A DNA stretch of 64,000 nucleotides from Codonopsis lanceolata. Lineage: Eukaryota > Streptophyta > Magnoliopsida > Asterales > Campanulaceae. Below the pieces are notes generated by a model, which was not told the origin of the DNA, ran no database searches, and was given only the letters and a program-made list of their open reading frames with translations. The DNA is taken from NCBI GenBank assembly GCA_013146195.2, contig CM028382.1:116697023-116761022 (forward strand). Direction: 5' to 3'. This document shows positions 54,445 through 64,000 of the stretch, in pieces (position 1 is the stretch's first letter; each line of letters starts with the position of its first letter). The translations under genes were made by a program, and so were the position numbers.

Positions 54445-56118
54445 TCACTCGTCAGTGCCATCAGCAGCGCTTCCACCAAAAGGATCATGAGACGGGCCAG
54501 TATCCTGCCCAATATGACGTTGAACCAAGCGCTGCAAATCAGCCATAACCTTTTGTTCACGCTTCGCCTTCTCCTCATAGTTGAACATTGCCAAAGCGCG
54601 CTTGTCCTCAGCACTATAAACTTGGTTTTCCTTCCTGATACGAATGGCATTCATCCTTTGATGCCTACTACCACTCATTACATAACCAAGACTCTCAAAT
54701 TTGCTAATCTCATCAGCTGAAAGACCAACTTCACCTCTACGTGGTATACGCTTCCCTTGCTGCACATACTGTGCAATAGCATCACCTTCACCAGGCCTAA
54801 GTGCCCCTCCATAGCTAATATGCCCTTCAGCTCTAGGCAAGGGCATTGGGCCCACATCCAGTTCATCTTCTAAAACAGGCTTCTTCCGCGACTCCATCAT
54901 CTTCTCTTTGAACATAAGCAGCTCACTATCAGCTTCAGTTGTCTCCACATCACCAACCAAAGAATTACTTTTCTCATCGGCTTCAGGAATGGCATTCTCA
55001 TCCGAATTTAAGCTCTCACTGTTGGATTCTCTCTTTTTCTTGCTTTGCTTAGATCGTAATGACGAAGACGAACGTCTCTTCTTTCCCTTTACTCGATCAT
55101 CTGAGGAATGACTAGCATCTGATTCCTCGCTTTCACTTTCCTCAGTACTACCACCTGAATCGCTATCCCTACTTTTCCTTCTGCTACTTCCTTTCCTCTT
55201 AGTACTTCTCCTACTACTCTTCTTTCGCCTGCTAGATTTCCTCCTCGACTTCCTCCTCTCTCTCCTATCATCTTCCTCTAATTCATCCTTGGAACCATCA
55301 GATTCACTCTCACTAATGGAAGCTGATTTCCTACTCCTCCGCCTAGAATGCGAAGTCGTTTTCTTCTTCTTTCTCCTCGATCTTGAATCATATGAATCAG
55401 AAAGTGAGTCATCTGACTCTGAGTCGGAACCCAAATCCGACTCAGACGATCCAGTATTCACTTTCTTCAGTACCAAATTGGAATTGTTAACCTTTTCTCT
55501 CTCTTCCACAACATCTTTCTCTGCAATATCCTCTGGTTCTAGTTCATACGGTTCATTTTCATCCCTAGGAGGACTAGGTGTAACATTCCATATACAAGTA
55601 CTCAACGACTTCCTTATTTTTTGGCGTTTGAGCCTTCTGTATTCTTCAAAGGGCAACCCTTTCAACTCATCATCGGAATCAGACTCTTCCATACGTCCAT
55701 TTCCGAAATCGCGATCGAGATACGGTTTCTTTCGATTGTTATAGTTCGGTCTTCTATCAAATTTAAGGGTTTCTAACTTGGGGCTTCTTCTAGATTTATT
55801 ATAATCGGGGGAGTGATCCTTCCGACGGTAATCGGAATTTTTGACGTACCTTGAATAGTCAGGGCTGCGACTCCGACTCCGGATCCCTCTAAGACTGCGG
55901 CTGCGACTGCGACTAGGGCTCCGGCTGAAACTACGACGGGAATAATCATTCCCTCTGCTGTTGCGGTGAGGGCTTCGGCTCAAACTACGCCGTGAATTGC
56001 CATTCCCTCTGCGGCCTCGACTAGGACTCCGGCTAAGACTACGACGTGCATAGCCATCATCTCTGCGGCTGCGACGCCGATCTGAGGGAATTTCAACAGC
56101 GGAGGAGGGTCTGGCCAT
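54445..56118 (-). CDS. NKAP family RS-rich nuclear protein
   Basis: An intronless 557-residue frame. The C-terminal ~120 residues are the NKAP (SynMuv-type) domain: LDVGPMPLPRAEGHISYGGA, LRPGEGDAIAQYVQQGKRIP, RRGEVGLSADEISKFESLGY, VMSGSRHQRMNAIRIRKENQ, VYSAEDKRALAMFNYEEKAK and REQKVMADLQRLVQRH. The N-terminal 100 residues are Arg-Ser repeats with a recurring RRSLSRSP(S/H) unit. The middle is basic/acidic low complexity rich in RKKSSRR and SESDGSKDE. NKAP homologues act in the nucleus in transcription repression and pre-mRNA splicing as spliceosome-associated RS proteins. I start at MARPSSAVEI (56118); an in-frame Met at 56145 would add nine residues (MFHSYSLPQ) with no family resemblance. The length is within the plant range. 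Confidence 0.9.
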   Translation of the reverse strand: MARPSSAVEIPSDRRRSRRDDGYARRSLSRSPSRGRRGNGNSRRSLSRSPHRNSRGNDYSRRSFSRSPSRSRSRSLRGIRSRSRSPDYSRYVKNSDYRRKDHSPDYNKSRRSPKLETLKFDRRPNYNNRKKPYLDRDFGNGRMEESDSDDELKGLPFEEYRRLKRQKIRKSLSTCIWNVTPSPPRDENEPYELEPEDIAEKDVVEEREKVNNSNLVLKKVNTGSSESDLGSDSESDDSLSDSYDSRSRRKKKKTTSHSRRRSRKSASISESESDGSKDELEEDDRRERRKSRRKSSRRKKSSRRSTKRKGSSRRKSRDSDSGGSTEESESEESDASHSSDDRVKGKKRRSSSSLRSKQSKKKRESNSESLNSDENAIPEADEKSNSLVGDVETTEADSELLMFKEKMMESRKKPVLEDELDVGPMPLPRAEGHISYGGALRPGEGDAIAQYVQQGKRIPRRGEVGLSADEISKFESLGYVMSGSRHQRMNAIRIRKENQVYSAEDKRALAMFNYEEKAKREQKVMADLQRLVQRHIGQDTGPSHDPFGGSAADGTDE

Positions 56119-56229
56119 TTGGGGGAGTGAATAAGAATGAAACATGGACCATATGGATTAGCCTTTTGTTAGGTATGTAATGTAATGGATCGTATTTTGA
56201 TTGGGGGTATTCACGCCCCAAACTCCCAT

Positions 56230-56700
56230 AGTCGTACGGAGACGTCGTACCTATAGCTGGCAAATGGGCTGGTCCGGCCTGGCCTGAAATTGGATGCGCC
56301 TATCAAGGTCGGTCTACAAGTATTTGGCAGACTATACGAGAAGCTTGATTCATCGTTTGATAAATGATAGAAATAATTGTAGGCAGACTCTTGTTGTTGG
56401 TCCAGTCCGCCAGTGGGTTTGTTTGTTGGATTTGGGCTTCTTCTATTGTAATTTTATATTGTTTTATTGTTTATGTATAATATAAATAAATTTTTTTTCT
56501 AAAATCTGACTGGGCTAGGCCGACTCGAAAAGCTCGGGCTTTTTGATCCAGGTCCGGATGATCGATAGGTCTGTTGGTCCAGGCCAAAAAGACATGTGGT
56601 TTTTGGATCGTCAATATCTGAAGCACGGGACGTCAAAAAACTAGATAGGCTAGGTCGATCCGTGGGTCTACGGTTTTTTGTCGGCTCTAATCGTACCTTG
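56230..56700. repeat. GGCC/GGTCC-word repeat upstream of NKAP
   Basis: Two GC-richer ends (GCAAATGGGCTGGTCCGGCC at about 56261; GATCCGTGGGTCTACGG at 56658) enclose an AT-rich core, with AGGTCCGGATGATCGATAGG and CCAGGCCAAAAAGACATG between. The layout suggests a DNA transposon with G+C-rich subterminal repeats; borders are not resolved. Confidence 0.4.
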
Positions 56701-56849
56701 TGCGATATATTACAAAAAATGGGATGCATGCACCAAACTTTGGAGCGTGGATAATCCAACCCATTTTGATCTAAGTTGATCCAAATATTATTTTATTTAA
56801 AAATAAATGTCGGGCTAGCCCACTTTGCAAAAATTTCAGTCGCTTAAAT

Positions 56850-57240
56850 ATTTTATATTTGTTTTTAACTGCTAAAAAACACTTTTATAAAATTGTTTCG
56901 AAAATGTCTCGTCGGCCATGAAACAGGACATTACAATTGTTGGAGTAACAAAACGAGAATCGACCTATTTGAAGGGAAGAAGCCGGATGAGAAAGAAGAA
57001 GGGTTATGATGAAAGAGGAAGAAAAAGGTGGAAGATATGCATATGAAACCAGTTTGAATCGTGATGCTCAAATTGTGCATCGCAATGCTCAAATGTTCTT
57101 GATGCTTAGCGTGTTTCCAATTCATTAATGACATAGTCGATTTTTCGTCTCTTAAAGTGACTTTTTTCAATTAAAAAGAAAAATCGGTATAATCACAATT
57201 ATAACTTTATCAAAGGGGACCGACTTGAATTTCACCCAAC
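56850..57240. repeat. dispersed family A, unit 1
   Basis: It starts TTTTTAACTGCTAAAAAACA and AAAATTGTTTCGAAAATGTC. The middle has a purine-rich AGAAAGAAGAAGGGTTATGA and GGAAGATATGCATATG with GTGATGCTCAAATTGTGCAT words. It ends AAAGGGGACCGACTTGAATT. The same order recurs at 57380, 59500 and 60350. Confidence 0.6.
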
Positions 57241-57379
57241 AACGTAAGCATTGAGATTTGGGTCCAAGGTTATATTTGGTTGATGTTGGGCCTCGAGCTT
57301 CAAGCATGAGAATTATAGTTTTATTTATTGGAGAAATTGTTGGTCAATATATTTTCTCAAATATTTAATCGTTCTATTT

Positions 57380-57970
57380 TCCTGATTATTATTTTTCAAC
57401 TACTAAAGTTCATTTTCAAAAAATTGTTCCTAAAATGTCTGTATTGACTCCTTCCACATCTCTCGCAAACATTTGTTGCAGCAACGATACGGTGATTGAC
57501 CTACCCGATTAGGTCACCGAGGTTGAGGGGCAGCACCCCCTTCGTGGGGGTTTGATAGCAATGCCCCTGAACGGTAAACAATTTTTTTTCGATTCTTTAT
57601 ATATGATACTGGAATGGACCTAGGTTGGGTTGGAAGATTTTTCAGCAAAAATGAAGGTGGATGAGGAGGAAGAAGACTAACGACGGATAATGAAGAAGAA
57701 AAAGACGGAAGATATGAAGGTCTGGTTAATTATAATTTTACAGTGTGATTAGGTGCTTGACTTGGTGCAGCGTGATACAAAATTTGATTAGGTAATTTAA
57801 ATTGATGCATCGTAGTGCAAAATTTTGGTGCAGGGCAATGCAAAATTGAATTGGGTAATATAAATTGATGCAACATTGTGTAAAAATTAATGCGGTGCAT
57901 CGCACTGAGTGTGTGATATGTAGTTCGCTTTTGGTTCATTAAGGGTATCACTCTTTTTTCGGTTTTAAAA
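57380..57970. repeat. dispersed family A, unit 2
   Basis: It starts TTTTTCAACTACTAAAGTTC and AAAAATTGTTCCTAAAATGT. It contains the GC block GGGGCAGCACCCCCTTCGTG, then GGGGGTTTGATAGCAATGCC, then a purine-rich AGGAAGAAGACTAACGACGG, then TTGATGCATCGTAGTGCAAA words and ends with ATTAAGGGTATCACTC. Confidence 0.6.
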
Positions 57971-58599
57971 AAGGAGTATATTTATATATAACCTTTTCAA
58001 ACATACAAAATACAAAACTAGCATAATTCTCAAAAAATATTTTTTCATATCCTCTTTTGTGATGAATTTTTTATAATACCCTTTTGGCTCTCAAAACAAA
58101 TATAGTGAGTTTTAAGTCGATTAACTCAACCTTTGAGTCGATCAAAGGTCTATCAACTGTCTATCAAAGGTCGATCAACGAGTTAATCGACCTTTGATCG
58201 ACCTTATTATCCGAAAGGTATTTTTGTCTGTTCAAATTGTTCTGAAATTTTAAGTGGTCAAAGGCTATGAAAGTATAGTGCACGGGTCAAAGGGTCATAC
58301 TTGATAATATCCTCTTTAAAAAATATGATGAATTGTAACGGTTACAAAATTTGAAAAAAAGAACGGGGTGAATTTACCTTTATTTCTTCAGTTTAACCAA
58401 CGAAACAGTCTTTTTATAGCCTCATTGTTATATTCAATTTTTTAAAGTAAAATGTGTTTGAGTTCATATTATTGCAATTTAATTTTTATTGGGAAAATAA
58501 TAGGGAAGCTGCATATACAAGCCAGAGTGGGCTGGCAATACGGGTCTAGGCCTGAATGTTGTGCCAAGCGGTAGGGCAGGCCAAGATTTAGGTAAAATT

Positions 58600-59395
58600 G
58601 CGTGTCGTTCACTTTTTTAAAGTTTTTAATTTGCTTCAATACCGTGTTTTTTTTCAACCGAAAAATGACATTTTTGGGGCGAAATGACTGCAATACCCTT
58701 AATGAACCTGAGGCGTGCTACGAGGCATCATGATTCAAAAAATGATGTATCACGATTCATGGAAATGAAGAAAAAGGTAGACCGACTTACTTCTCCTGGA
58801 AATTCCCATCTCTTTGGGGCTACATCACGGGGACATCTCTCTCATTCATCAAAATTGAATAAGATATTTTCCATTTCTTTCTCCTCCTATAATGTCCATT
58901 ATCTGTAATTTGATCAGTAATGACTTTCGACTAGATTTCCAATTTTTGAATCAGGAAATGCTGCTACTGGAAAAGGGGCCGCTGAAAAAGGGAAGATATC
59001 TTCTTTTGAAATGCTGCTATGGTGAGGATTCTTCTTTCTCTTCCTTACTTGACTTTTTTTTGAAATAAGAAGAGGTAAGGAGTCGACAACCAGAGATTAT
59101 GCGAGAGATGAAATTCAAATGAATGGATTATGGATTCACTGGGCAGGGATAGCTCAACAACAGCTCTGACCATGGAAATAAAGAAAAAAGGAGAAGTATA
59201 AGATAGATTTGACCATGGAAATGAAGAAAAAAGAAGAAAAATAAGAAGAATAAGAAATTTACAAAGTTTTTTTTTACTTTAGGTATTATAGGAAGATTTA
59301 TTTCAAAAATCGTATTTTGCGGTTTAAAAAAGAAGGGTGAACTAGAGAGGTACAAATTTTATAAAAGGGACCGGCCATAATTTTACCCCAAGATT
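58600..59395. repeat. dispersed family A, diverged unit 3
   Basis: TTTTTTCAACCGAAAAATGA and GGCGAAATGACTGCAATACC open it. TGGAAATGAAGAAAAAGGTA, occurring twice in variant form (58762, 59213), and AAAAGGGACCGGCCATAATT (59360) match family A landmarks. A short duplication GACCATGGAAAT(A/G)AAGAAAAAA occurs at about 59168 and 59211. No coding. Confidence 0.45.
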
Positions 59396-59499
59396 TAATT
59401 ACCTACCTTGGGTTATTCTTCTTCATGCTTAGGCCAAGTTGCATATAAATCGAAGAAGAAATTATAGGCCAGTCCTTTTTTCTAAATTTATAACCGGCA

Positions 59500-59871
59500 A
59501 GTCTTTCGTTTTTTTTCAATCGCTAAACTCAACTTTCAAAATATTGTGCATAAAATGCTCAAATCATTTCTTTCCACAGCTGTGACCAACATTTATTCCA
59601 CAGCTAGCTCCAACCAACATTTCCTCATAAATTGTTCGAAAATCACAATTGTTGTGGCAACGAAACGAGGATCGACCTGTATGGGGTATGCATAAGTTTT
59701 TTAGAATTGGGTCGACCCAATGGAACCGGACCGAATCAATCAAAACTGGAGCGGACCAATACTTTGGGTATTGGTCCTGGATCTAAATTTTCACAGAACC
59801 GGACATTTCACGGTTCTCAAACAAAAAAATGCGGAACCGGAACGAATTGACCCAATTAGTTGTTTATTTAT

Positions 59872-59924
<53 letters not shown>

Positions 59925-60860
59925 TCCTAATTTCCTGGCTACAAGTCTAATCAGTCTATGATTTTGATATTTTTCGTTGTTGAATGTACTTTTTTCTAAT
60001 TGTTTTTAATTTTTTATGAAGTTTAAGTCTTTAAAATTTTATTATGTATCGTATCAAATAGTTAAAAAGTAAAAACCATAAAATTGGTTCCGTCTTAGTT
60101 CTCGTACATCTTCAGCTGGTTTTGGACATGATCAATGAATTGGTTCTCATACTTATTGGGTTGGTTCCGGTTCTAACTTTTTTTAGAACCGAACTATTGG
60201 TCCAGTTCCGATTTTCTCTTTTTTTTTTTCAAAAAACTGGACCGAACCGGACCAAGCTAATCCTTAGTTGTGGGGGTTCAGAGGGCAGCACCCCATCATG
60301 GGGGTTTAGAAGCAACGCCCCCGAAAGATTAACGATTTTTCTAATCATAGAGTACGATACTAAAATGGACTTGGGCTTGGTTGGATATTTTTTAAGAAAG
60401 GATGAAACGAAGGAGAAAGAAGGAGAGTTACGATGGAGGATGAGGAAGAAGAAGGCGAAAGAGATGCAGTCAAAACCAATTTGCATAAATTTCAATCACG
60501 ATGCATCAATTTTGGATTTGAGATGCATCAATTTTACAGTCTCGATGCATCGTTATGAAATTAAAGATTTTTAATGCATGATTGTGGGCATCACGATTCA
60601 TGATTTGTGCATCGCGATGCACACGAACATTAATTAAAATCATGCATCTCACATGAATTTCGTGCATCGCGATGTACTAATTGATGCAACGTGATGCATT
60701 GAGTAAGTGATTTGTAGCGCGCATTCGGTTCATTAAGGGTATCATAGTTTTTTTACCCCAAAAAATGTATTTTTCTAGCTAAAAACCTAGTGCATTGTAG
60801 TAGTTAAAACTATGAGAAATTCAGGTCGGTCCCTTTTGGGATATTTTCAACTACTAAGGT
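59500..60860. repeat. dispersed family A, longest unit 4
   Basis: It opens TTTTTTTTCAATCGCTAAAC. It contains AACCGGACCGAACCAAG-type words (59715-60255), the GC block GGGCAGCACCCCATCATGGG (60281) with GAAGCAACGCCCCCGAAAGA, the purine-rich AGGAGAAAGAAGGAGAGTTA, and a run of GATGCATC words including TGCATCGCGATGCA (60607-60620). It closes AGGTCGGTCCCTTTTGGGAT and TTCAACTACTAAGGTCCC. It is cut by the hAT-type element that follows. Confidence 0.55.
59875..59920. repeat. (TA)n microsatellite
   Basis: About 22 TA dinucleotides inside family A unit 4. Confidence 0.95.
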
Positions 60861-60876
60861 CCCATATATTTTTATT

Positions 60877-60958
60877 CAATGTTCTAAAAGTCGTTAGGCA
60901 TTAGACTAGTGCCCAAAGCGCCTAGACGGGGTCGAAAGATTAATGCATAATTACAGTG

Positions 60959-61044
<86 letters not shown>

Positions 61045-61941
61045 AATTAATAAGCAATTAGATTTTCGTGTACATTGATAGTAAATATCATCTAATAATT
61101 TAAAAATATTAAAATTATGATCATATTACTATTTACAAAATTAATATTTTAAAACCAAAAATTCAATATCATTCTCAAAATTCGGGTGTTGACTGCAAGT
61201 ACCCAAAAATATTGGGTAACCAATTAGTTGGTTTACCCAAACCCAAAAAAAATTATGAATGGAGTAATTAAATTTTAAAAGTTTAAAGCTTAGAAGTGTA
61301 CTCCTTCCTTCCAGTGAACATGTGGTGGAGTCAGGAGTGGAATAACTTGTTTACTTACATGTAAAATTTTCCCTTGTTCACATGAGAGAGAAAATAATTG
61401 AATAAGAAGTAATCATTCTTGAAAGAAGAGAGATAGAACTGAGGGTCTAATTTAGGGACATTGGCAACAAGGGCATTTCAAATAAATGAGGCTGGCTCGT
61501 AGAAGCTGGGTGTGGACGAGAGAGAACCACCGATTTTGCTACTTATCATTTTCTCTTCGTGTTTTTCTCTTCTATCTTTTAATTAGCTTTGAATCGCTTT
61601 CTCCGATTTGATTTCTTGAGCCCTTTAGGGTTTTGGATTTTTGTTTTTCAGTGTGTGGTGATGGCACAACAGTGGGTGAAAAGAGTAATTGCAATTTGGA
61701 ACCCTAGATTCATCTACTTTTGAGTTTTATTTCTTTTTTTTTTGGTGGGAGAGGGAGGCTACGACAATAACATTCGGCGGGGCTAGGCGTAGGCGTCAAA
61801 TTGACTGATTAGGTGGTGCCTCGGGCGATTAAGAGACGATTATTTCCCAAACTTTTTTTTTTGGTTGATTTGAAGCAACTTGCGACGTTGGAGGGGCGCC
61901 TAGTGCCTAGACAACCACCTAGGGTGATTTTTAGAACACTG
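60877..61941. mobile_element. hAT-type non-autonomous element, 1065 bp
   Basis: A perfect 8-bp target duplication TTTTTATT flanks it (60869-60876, 61942-61949), the hallmark size of hAT transposons. Termini CAATGTTCTAAAAGTCGTTA and, inverted, CAGTGTTCTAAAAATCACCC match at 14 of the first 16 bases. Both subterminal regions carry GCCTAG / CTAGGCG-type words (GCGCCTAGACGGGG; GGGGCGCCTAGTGCCTAGAC), typical transposase-binding repeats of hAT elements. The interior has (CT)n and (TA)n runs (60957-61040) and a stretch at 61440-61700 that looks like a captured plant 5' leader (CTCTCCTCTTTCTC-like, CCCTTTAGGGTTTTGG). No transposase. Confidence 0.85.
60957..61040. repeat. compound (CT)n(TA)n microsatellite in hAT element
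   Basis: About 17 CT dinucleotides run directly into about 24 TA dinucleotides. Confidence 0.95.
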
Positions 61942-61949
61942 TTTTTATT

Positions 61950-64000
61950 TAACCAATGAAGTACATTTTTTTGAGACAAAATGACAATGATACCCTTAAT
62001 GAAAAGAAAACAATAGACATCAAGCATACAGTAAATTAAAAAATACGATGGTGCATTGCAATATCCGATGCAACCATGTATTAGTCCTAGCTTTATTTAT
62101 GCTCATCATTTCCCACCTCCAACCACCACCATCCATTCTCTATTGCTCCAAACCTCGCACATGCACCTTACGTGAGTCTTGCCTCCCTACTGATCTTTAG
62201 GTAGAGCTTTGAATCCCGAAAATCAGGGGCTGCGCCGCACAGTCCACTAGTTTGATCATCACCGGAATAGCAGAACTCTAACTTTTTTGCTCAATCAATT
62301 GCTCTCACAGCCTCGAGTCGGAGGGATATCATAAGTGAGGATCCATTATACATTCTTTCCCCTAGTACTACATATGTCGTCTGTCATGCTATACTATGAC
62401 TAGGAGGATAAATGGGTCTTGAAGAGTGTGCTGATTCATCCCTTATGTCTTAGCTTCTGTCTTAGTCTAACTTGAAATGTCTTTCGTTGGAGGATGATAG
62501 GAAGCACGCCCAAATTCCCGTCCTTCATTCGACCACATGAGGCAACCTTTTTCCTCAGTGAAAAGTGAAAAGGGATGGAGGATTTGTAAATTTCGGTGCT
62601 TGCAATGCAAACTCTGATGCTTGCATCGCGAACTAAATGGAGTCTTAACTATCTTCCCTCTCAAAGATGGCAGTGAAAGGAGGCAAGGCTTTTACACTTC
62701 GCTTGATAGTGGTAGATCTGAGAAAGAGAGAAAGAAGAAAATGAAAAATGTCTCACTTATCGGCACTACGAGGAGATCTCCCCAATGGCTCTACTTTTAA
62801 TAGTTTTTCTAGGGACCAGTATTGATACTGATCGTATCACGAGAGATCGTTGCTTCAGAATTAAATCATTCTTCAATCTTGACTTTCACCAAGACAATAA
62901 CGGGAAAGAACCCATTTAAGGTCCCACTGATGAAGACAACGGAGTAGATATGGACCGGATAAGGTGAAACGACATTTAGGAAGAAGATAAAAAAAATGAC
63001 TTATGCAGTTGGGAAAAAAAAGGGCACTAGAGCGGTTGTAAATCTAAAAAAACGGACTGTCCCGCAATTTATCCGTTGAAAATTGTTCAAAGTGGGTTGG
63101 ACCGAATTTCACCATAAAACGAGCCTAACTGAGCCCATGGTCGGCCCTTCCATAAGGCAAGTGAGGCCATGGCCTTGAGCCCCCAAAAAATTTCATATTT
63201 TTTAGGCCCCCAAATCTCAAAAAACATTACCTATTACTCCTTTAGTTTTTAAAATATTGTTTGGGTTCACTTGACACACCATTTAAGAAAAACGAATTGA
63301 TTGAATTATAAATATTGGTGAAATGTGTGTTTTCATTTAATGGCCTTGAGTATATGGTCATAATTTAAGTAGATAAAAAAAGTAAGAGTAAAGTGGTAAA
63401 CGTGTTTTCTTAAAAGGAAAAGTATTTTTTTTTAAATACCCCTAGTTTAACACTAACAGATCGGCAGAGTGAGACAGTGAAGGACAGAGATAGCCTATAT
63501 AGACTTGACTCTTTCTAGTTTCTATAATTTGAAAAAAAAAAAACACAAAAGTAAGATTTCTACTACGGTCCTTTCCATTCCCCCCCCCCCAAAAAAAAGT
63601 ATGATTTTTATGTTTTTTACTTTATGAGTTATTTGAATTTTGATAATATAATTGAAATTTTTGAGCTTTTAAGTATGTGAAGGAGTGATCATTTGTCGGT
63701 AATTGGTGGTATTCTAATTGAAATTTGATTATTTGAACATATACTATAATTCTAAAATAGAGAAATTGAGATTAATCGTTAATTTATTTTAATGGAAAAA
63801 TTGTACATACACTATAATTATATACTAAAATAGAGAAATTGTACATGAAAAATTGTTTGTTTTTTTAGTGATAATGAAATTTGAATTCTTTTTGTTAGTT
63901 ATTCATAAGTTTTGATCTCAATTATTGTAAGCAGACAAAATGTCATCACGAAAGTATCTCAAGAATGTTTGAATGGGCTAGCTATGATATCTATCGAGAA
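61950..64000. other. non-coding repeat DNA at window end
   Basis: 61950-62000 continues the family A sequence broken by the hAT element (TTAACCAATGAAGTACATTT; AAAATGACAATGATACCCTT). 62460-62660 reads, inverted, GTTCGCGATGCAAGCATCAG and related words of family A. 63120-63230 has the GC-richer GGTCGGCCCTTCCATAAGGC, AAGTGAGGCCATGGCCTTGA and GCCCCCAAAAAATTTC, an arrangement I associate with an uncharacterised plant transposon end. No gene was recognised. Confidence 0.45.

Noticed and set aside
55089..55744. Long open frames on the plus strand opposite the NKAP gene
   Set aside because: They are antisense shadows of the Arg/Ser-rich coding sequence, whose biased codons keep the other strand open.

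Overview
This window looks like nuclear DNA of a dicotyledonous flowering plant. It is AT-rich, its genes have GT-AG introns, and its intergenic DNA is packed with plant-type transposable elements. The recognisable genes are conserved plant families: PRP18, an F-box/LRR SKIP17-type protein, WDR5A, a thylakoid DAC-type protein, a NAC-domain protein, a DUF868 protein and an NKAP protein. I cannot name the species.

Layout: 1-5159 is a repeat field (Helitron 3' end, minisatellites, a PIF/Harbinger-like element). PRP18 (+) spans 5160-13511 and has a roughly 7 kb intron carrying a nested LINE pair, two SINEs and a Stowaway-type MITE. The SKIP17-type gene (+, 12 coding exons that join in frame to 538 codons) spans 14994-19708. 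WDR5A (+, two exons, 317 codons) spans 21886-23512. A DAC-type gene (-, three small exons, 195 codons) spans 23961-28418, and its first intron is swollen by repeats. From 28.4 to 35.7 kb lie a decayed MULE, a tRNA-derived repeat, paired MITEs and a Helitron-like end. A divergent NAC gene (+) lies at 35691-36777 and faces a single-exon DUF868 gene (-) at 37531-38436. From 38.4 to 54.4 kb there is mostly repeat DNA, including a bordered Helitron (45304-46924), a DUF506 pseudogene, LINE tails and an LTR-element leader. NKAP (-) spans 54445-56118. The last 7.9 kb is a field of one dispersed, apparently non-autonomous repeat family, interrupted by a hAT-type element at 60877-61941.

The genes are independent housekeeping or regulatory loci: splicing (PRP18, NKAP), ubiquitin ligase (SKIP17), chromatin (WDR5A), photosynthetic complex assembly (DAC type) and transcription (NAC). 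Nothing here forms an operon or a gene cluster.

The most unusual structure is a multi-unit element that looks derived from a lysine tRNA. It consists of several tandem copies of the anticodon-arm to T-arm half followed by a fixed tail, and it occurs three times (about 800-895, 32690-33075 and 41046-41420). Many element borders could be set to the base from target-site duplications.
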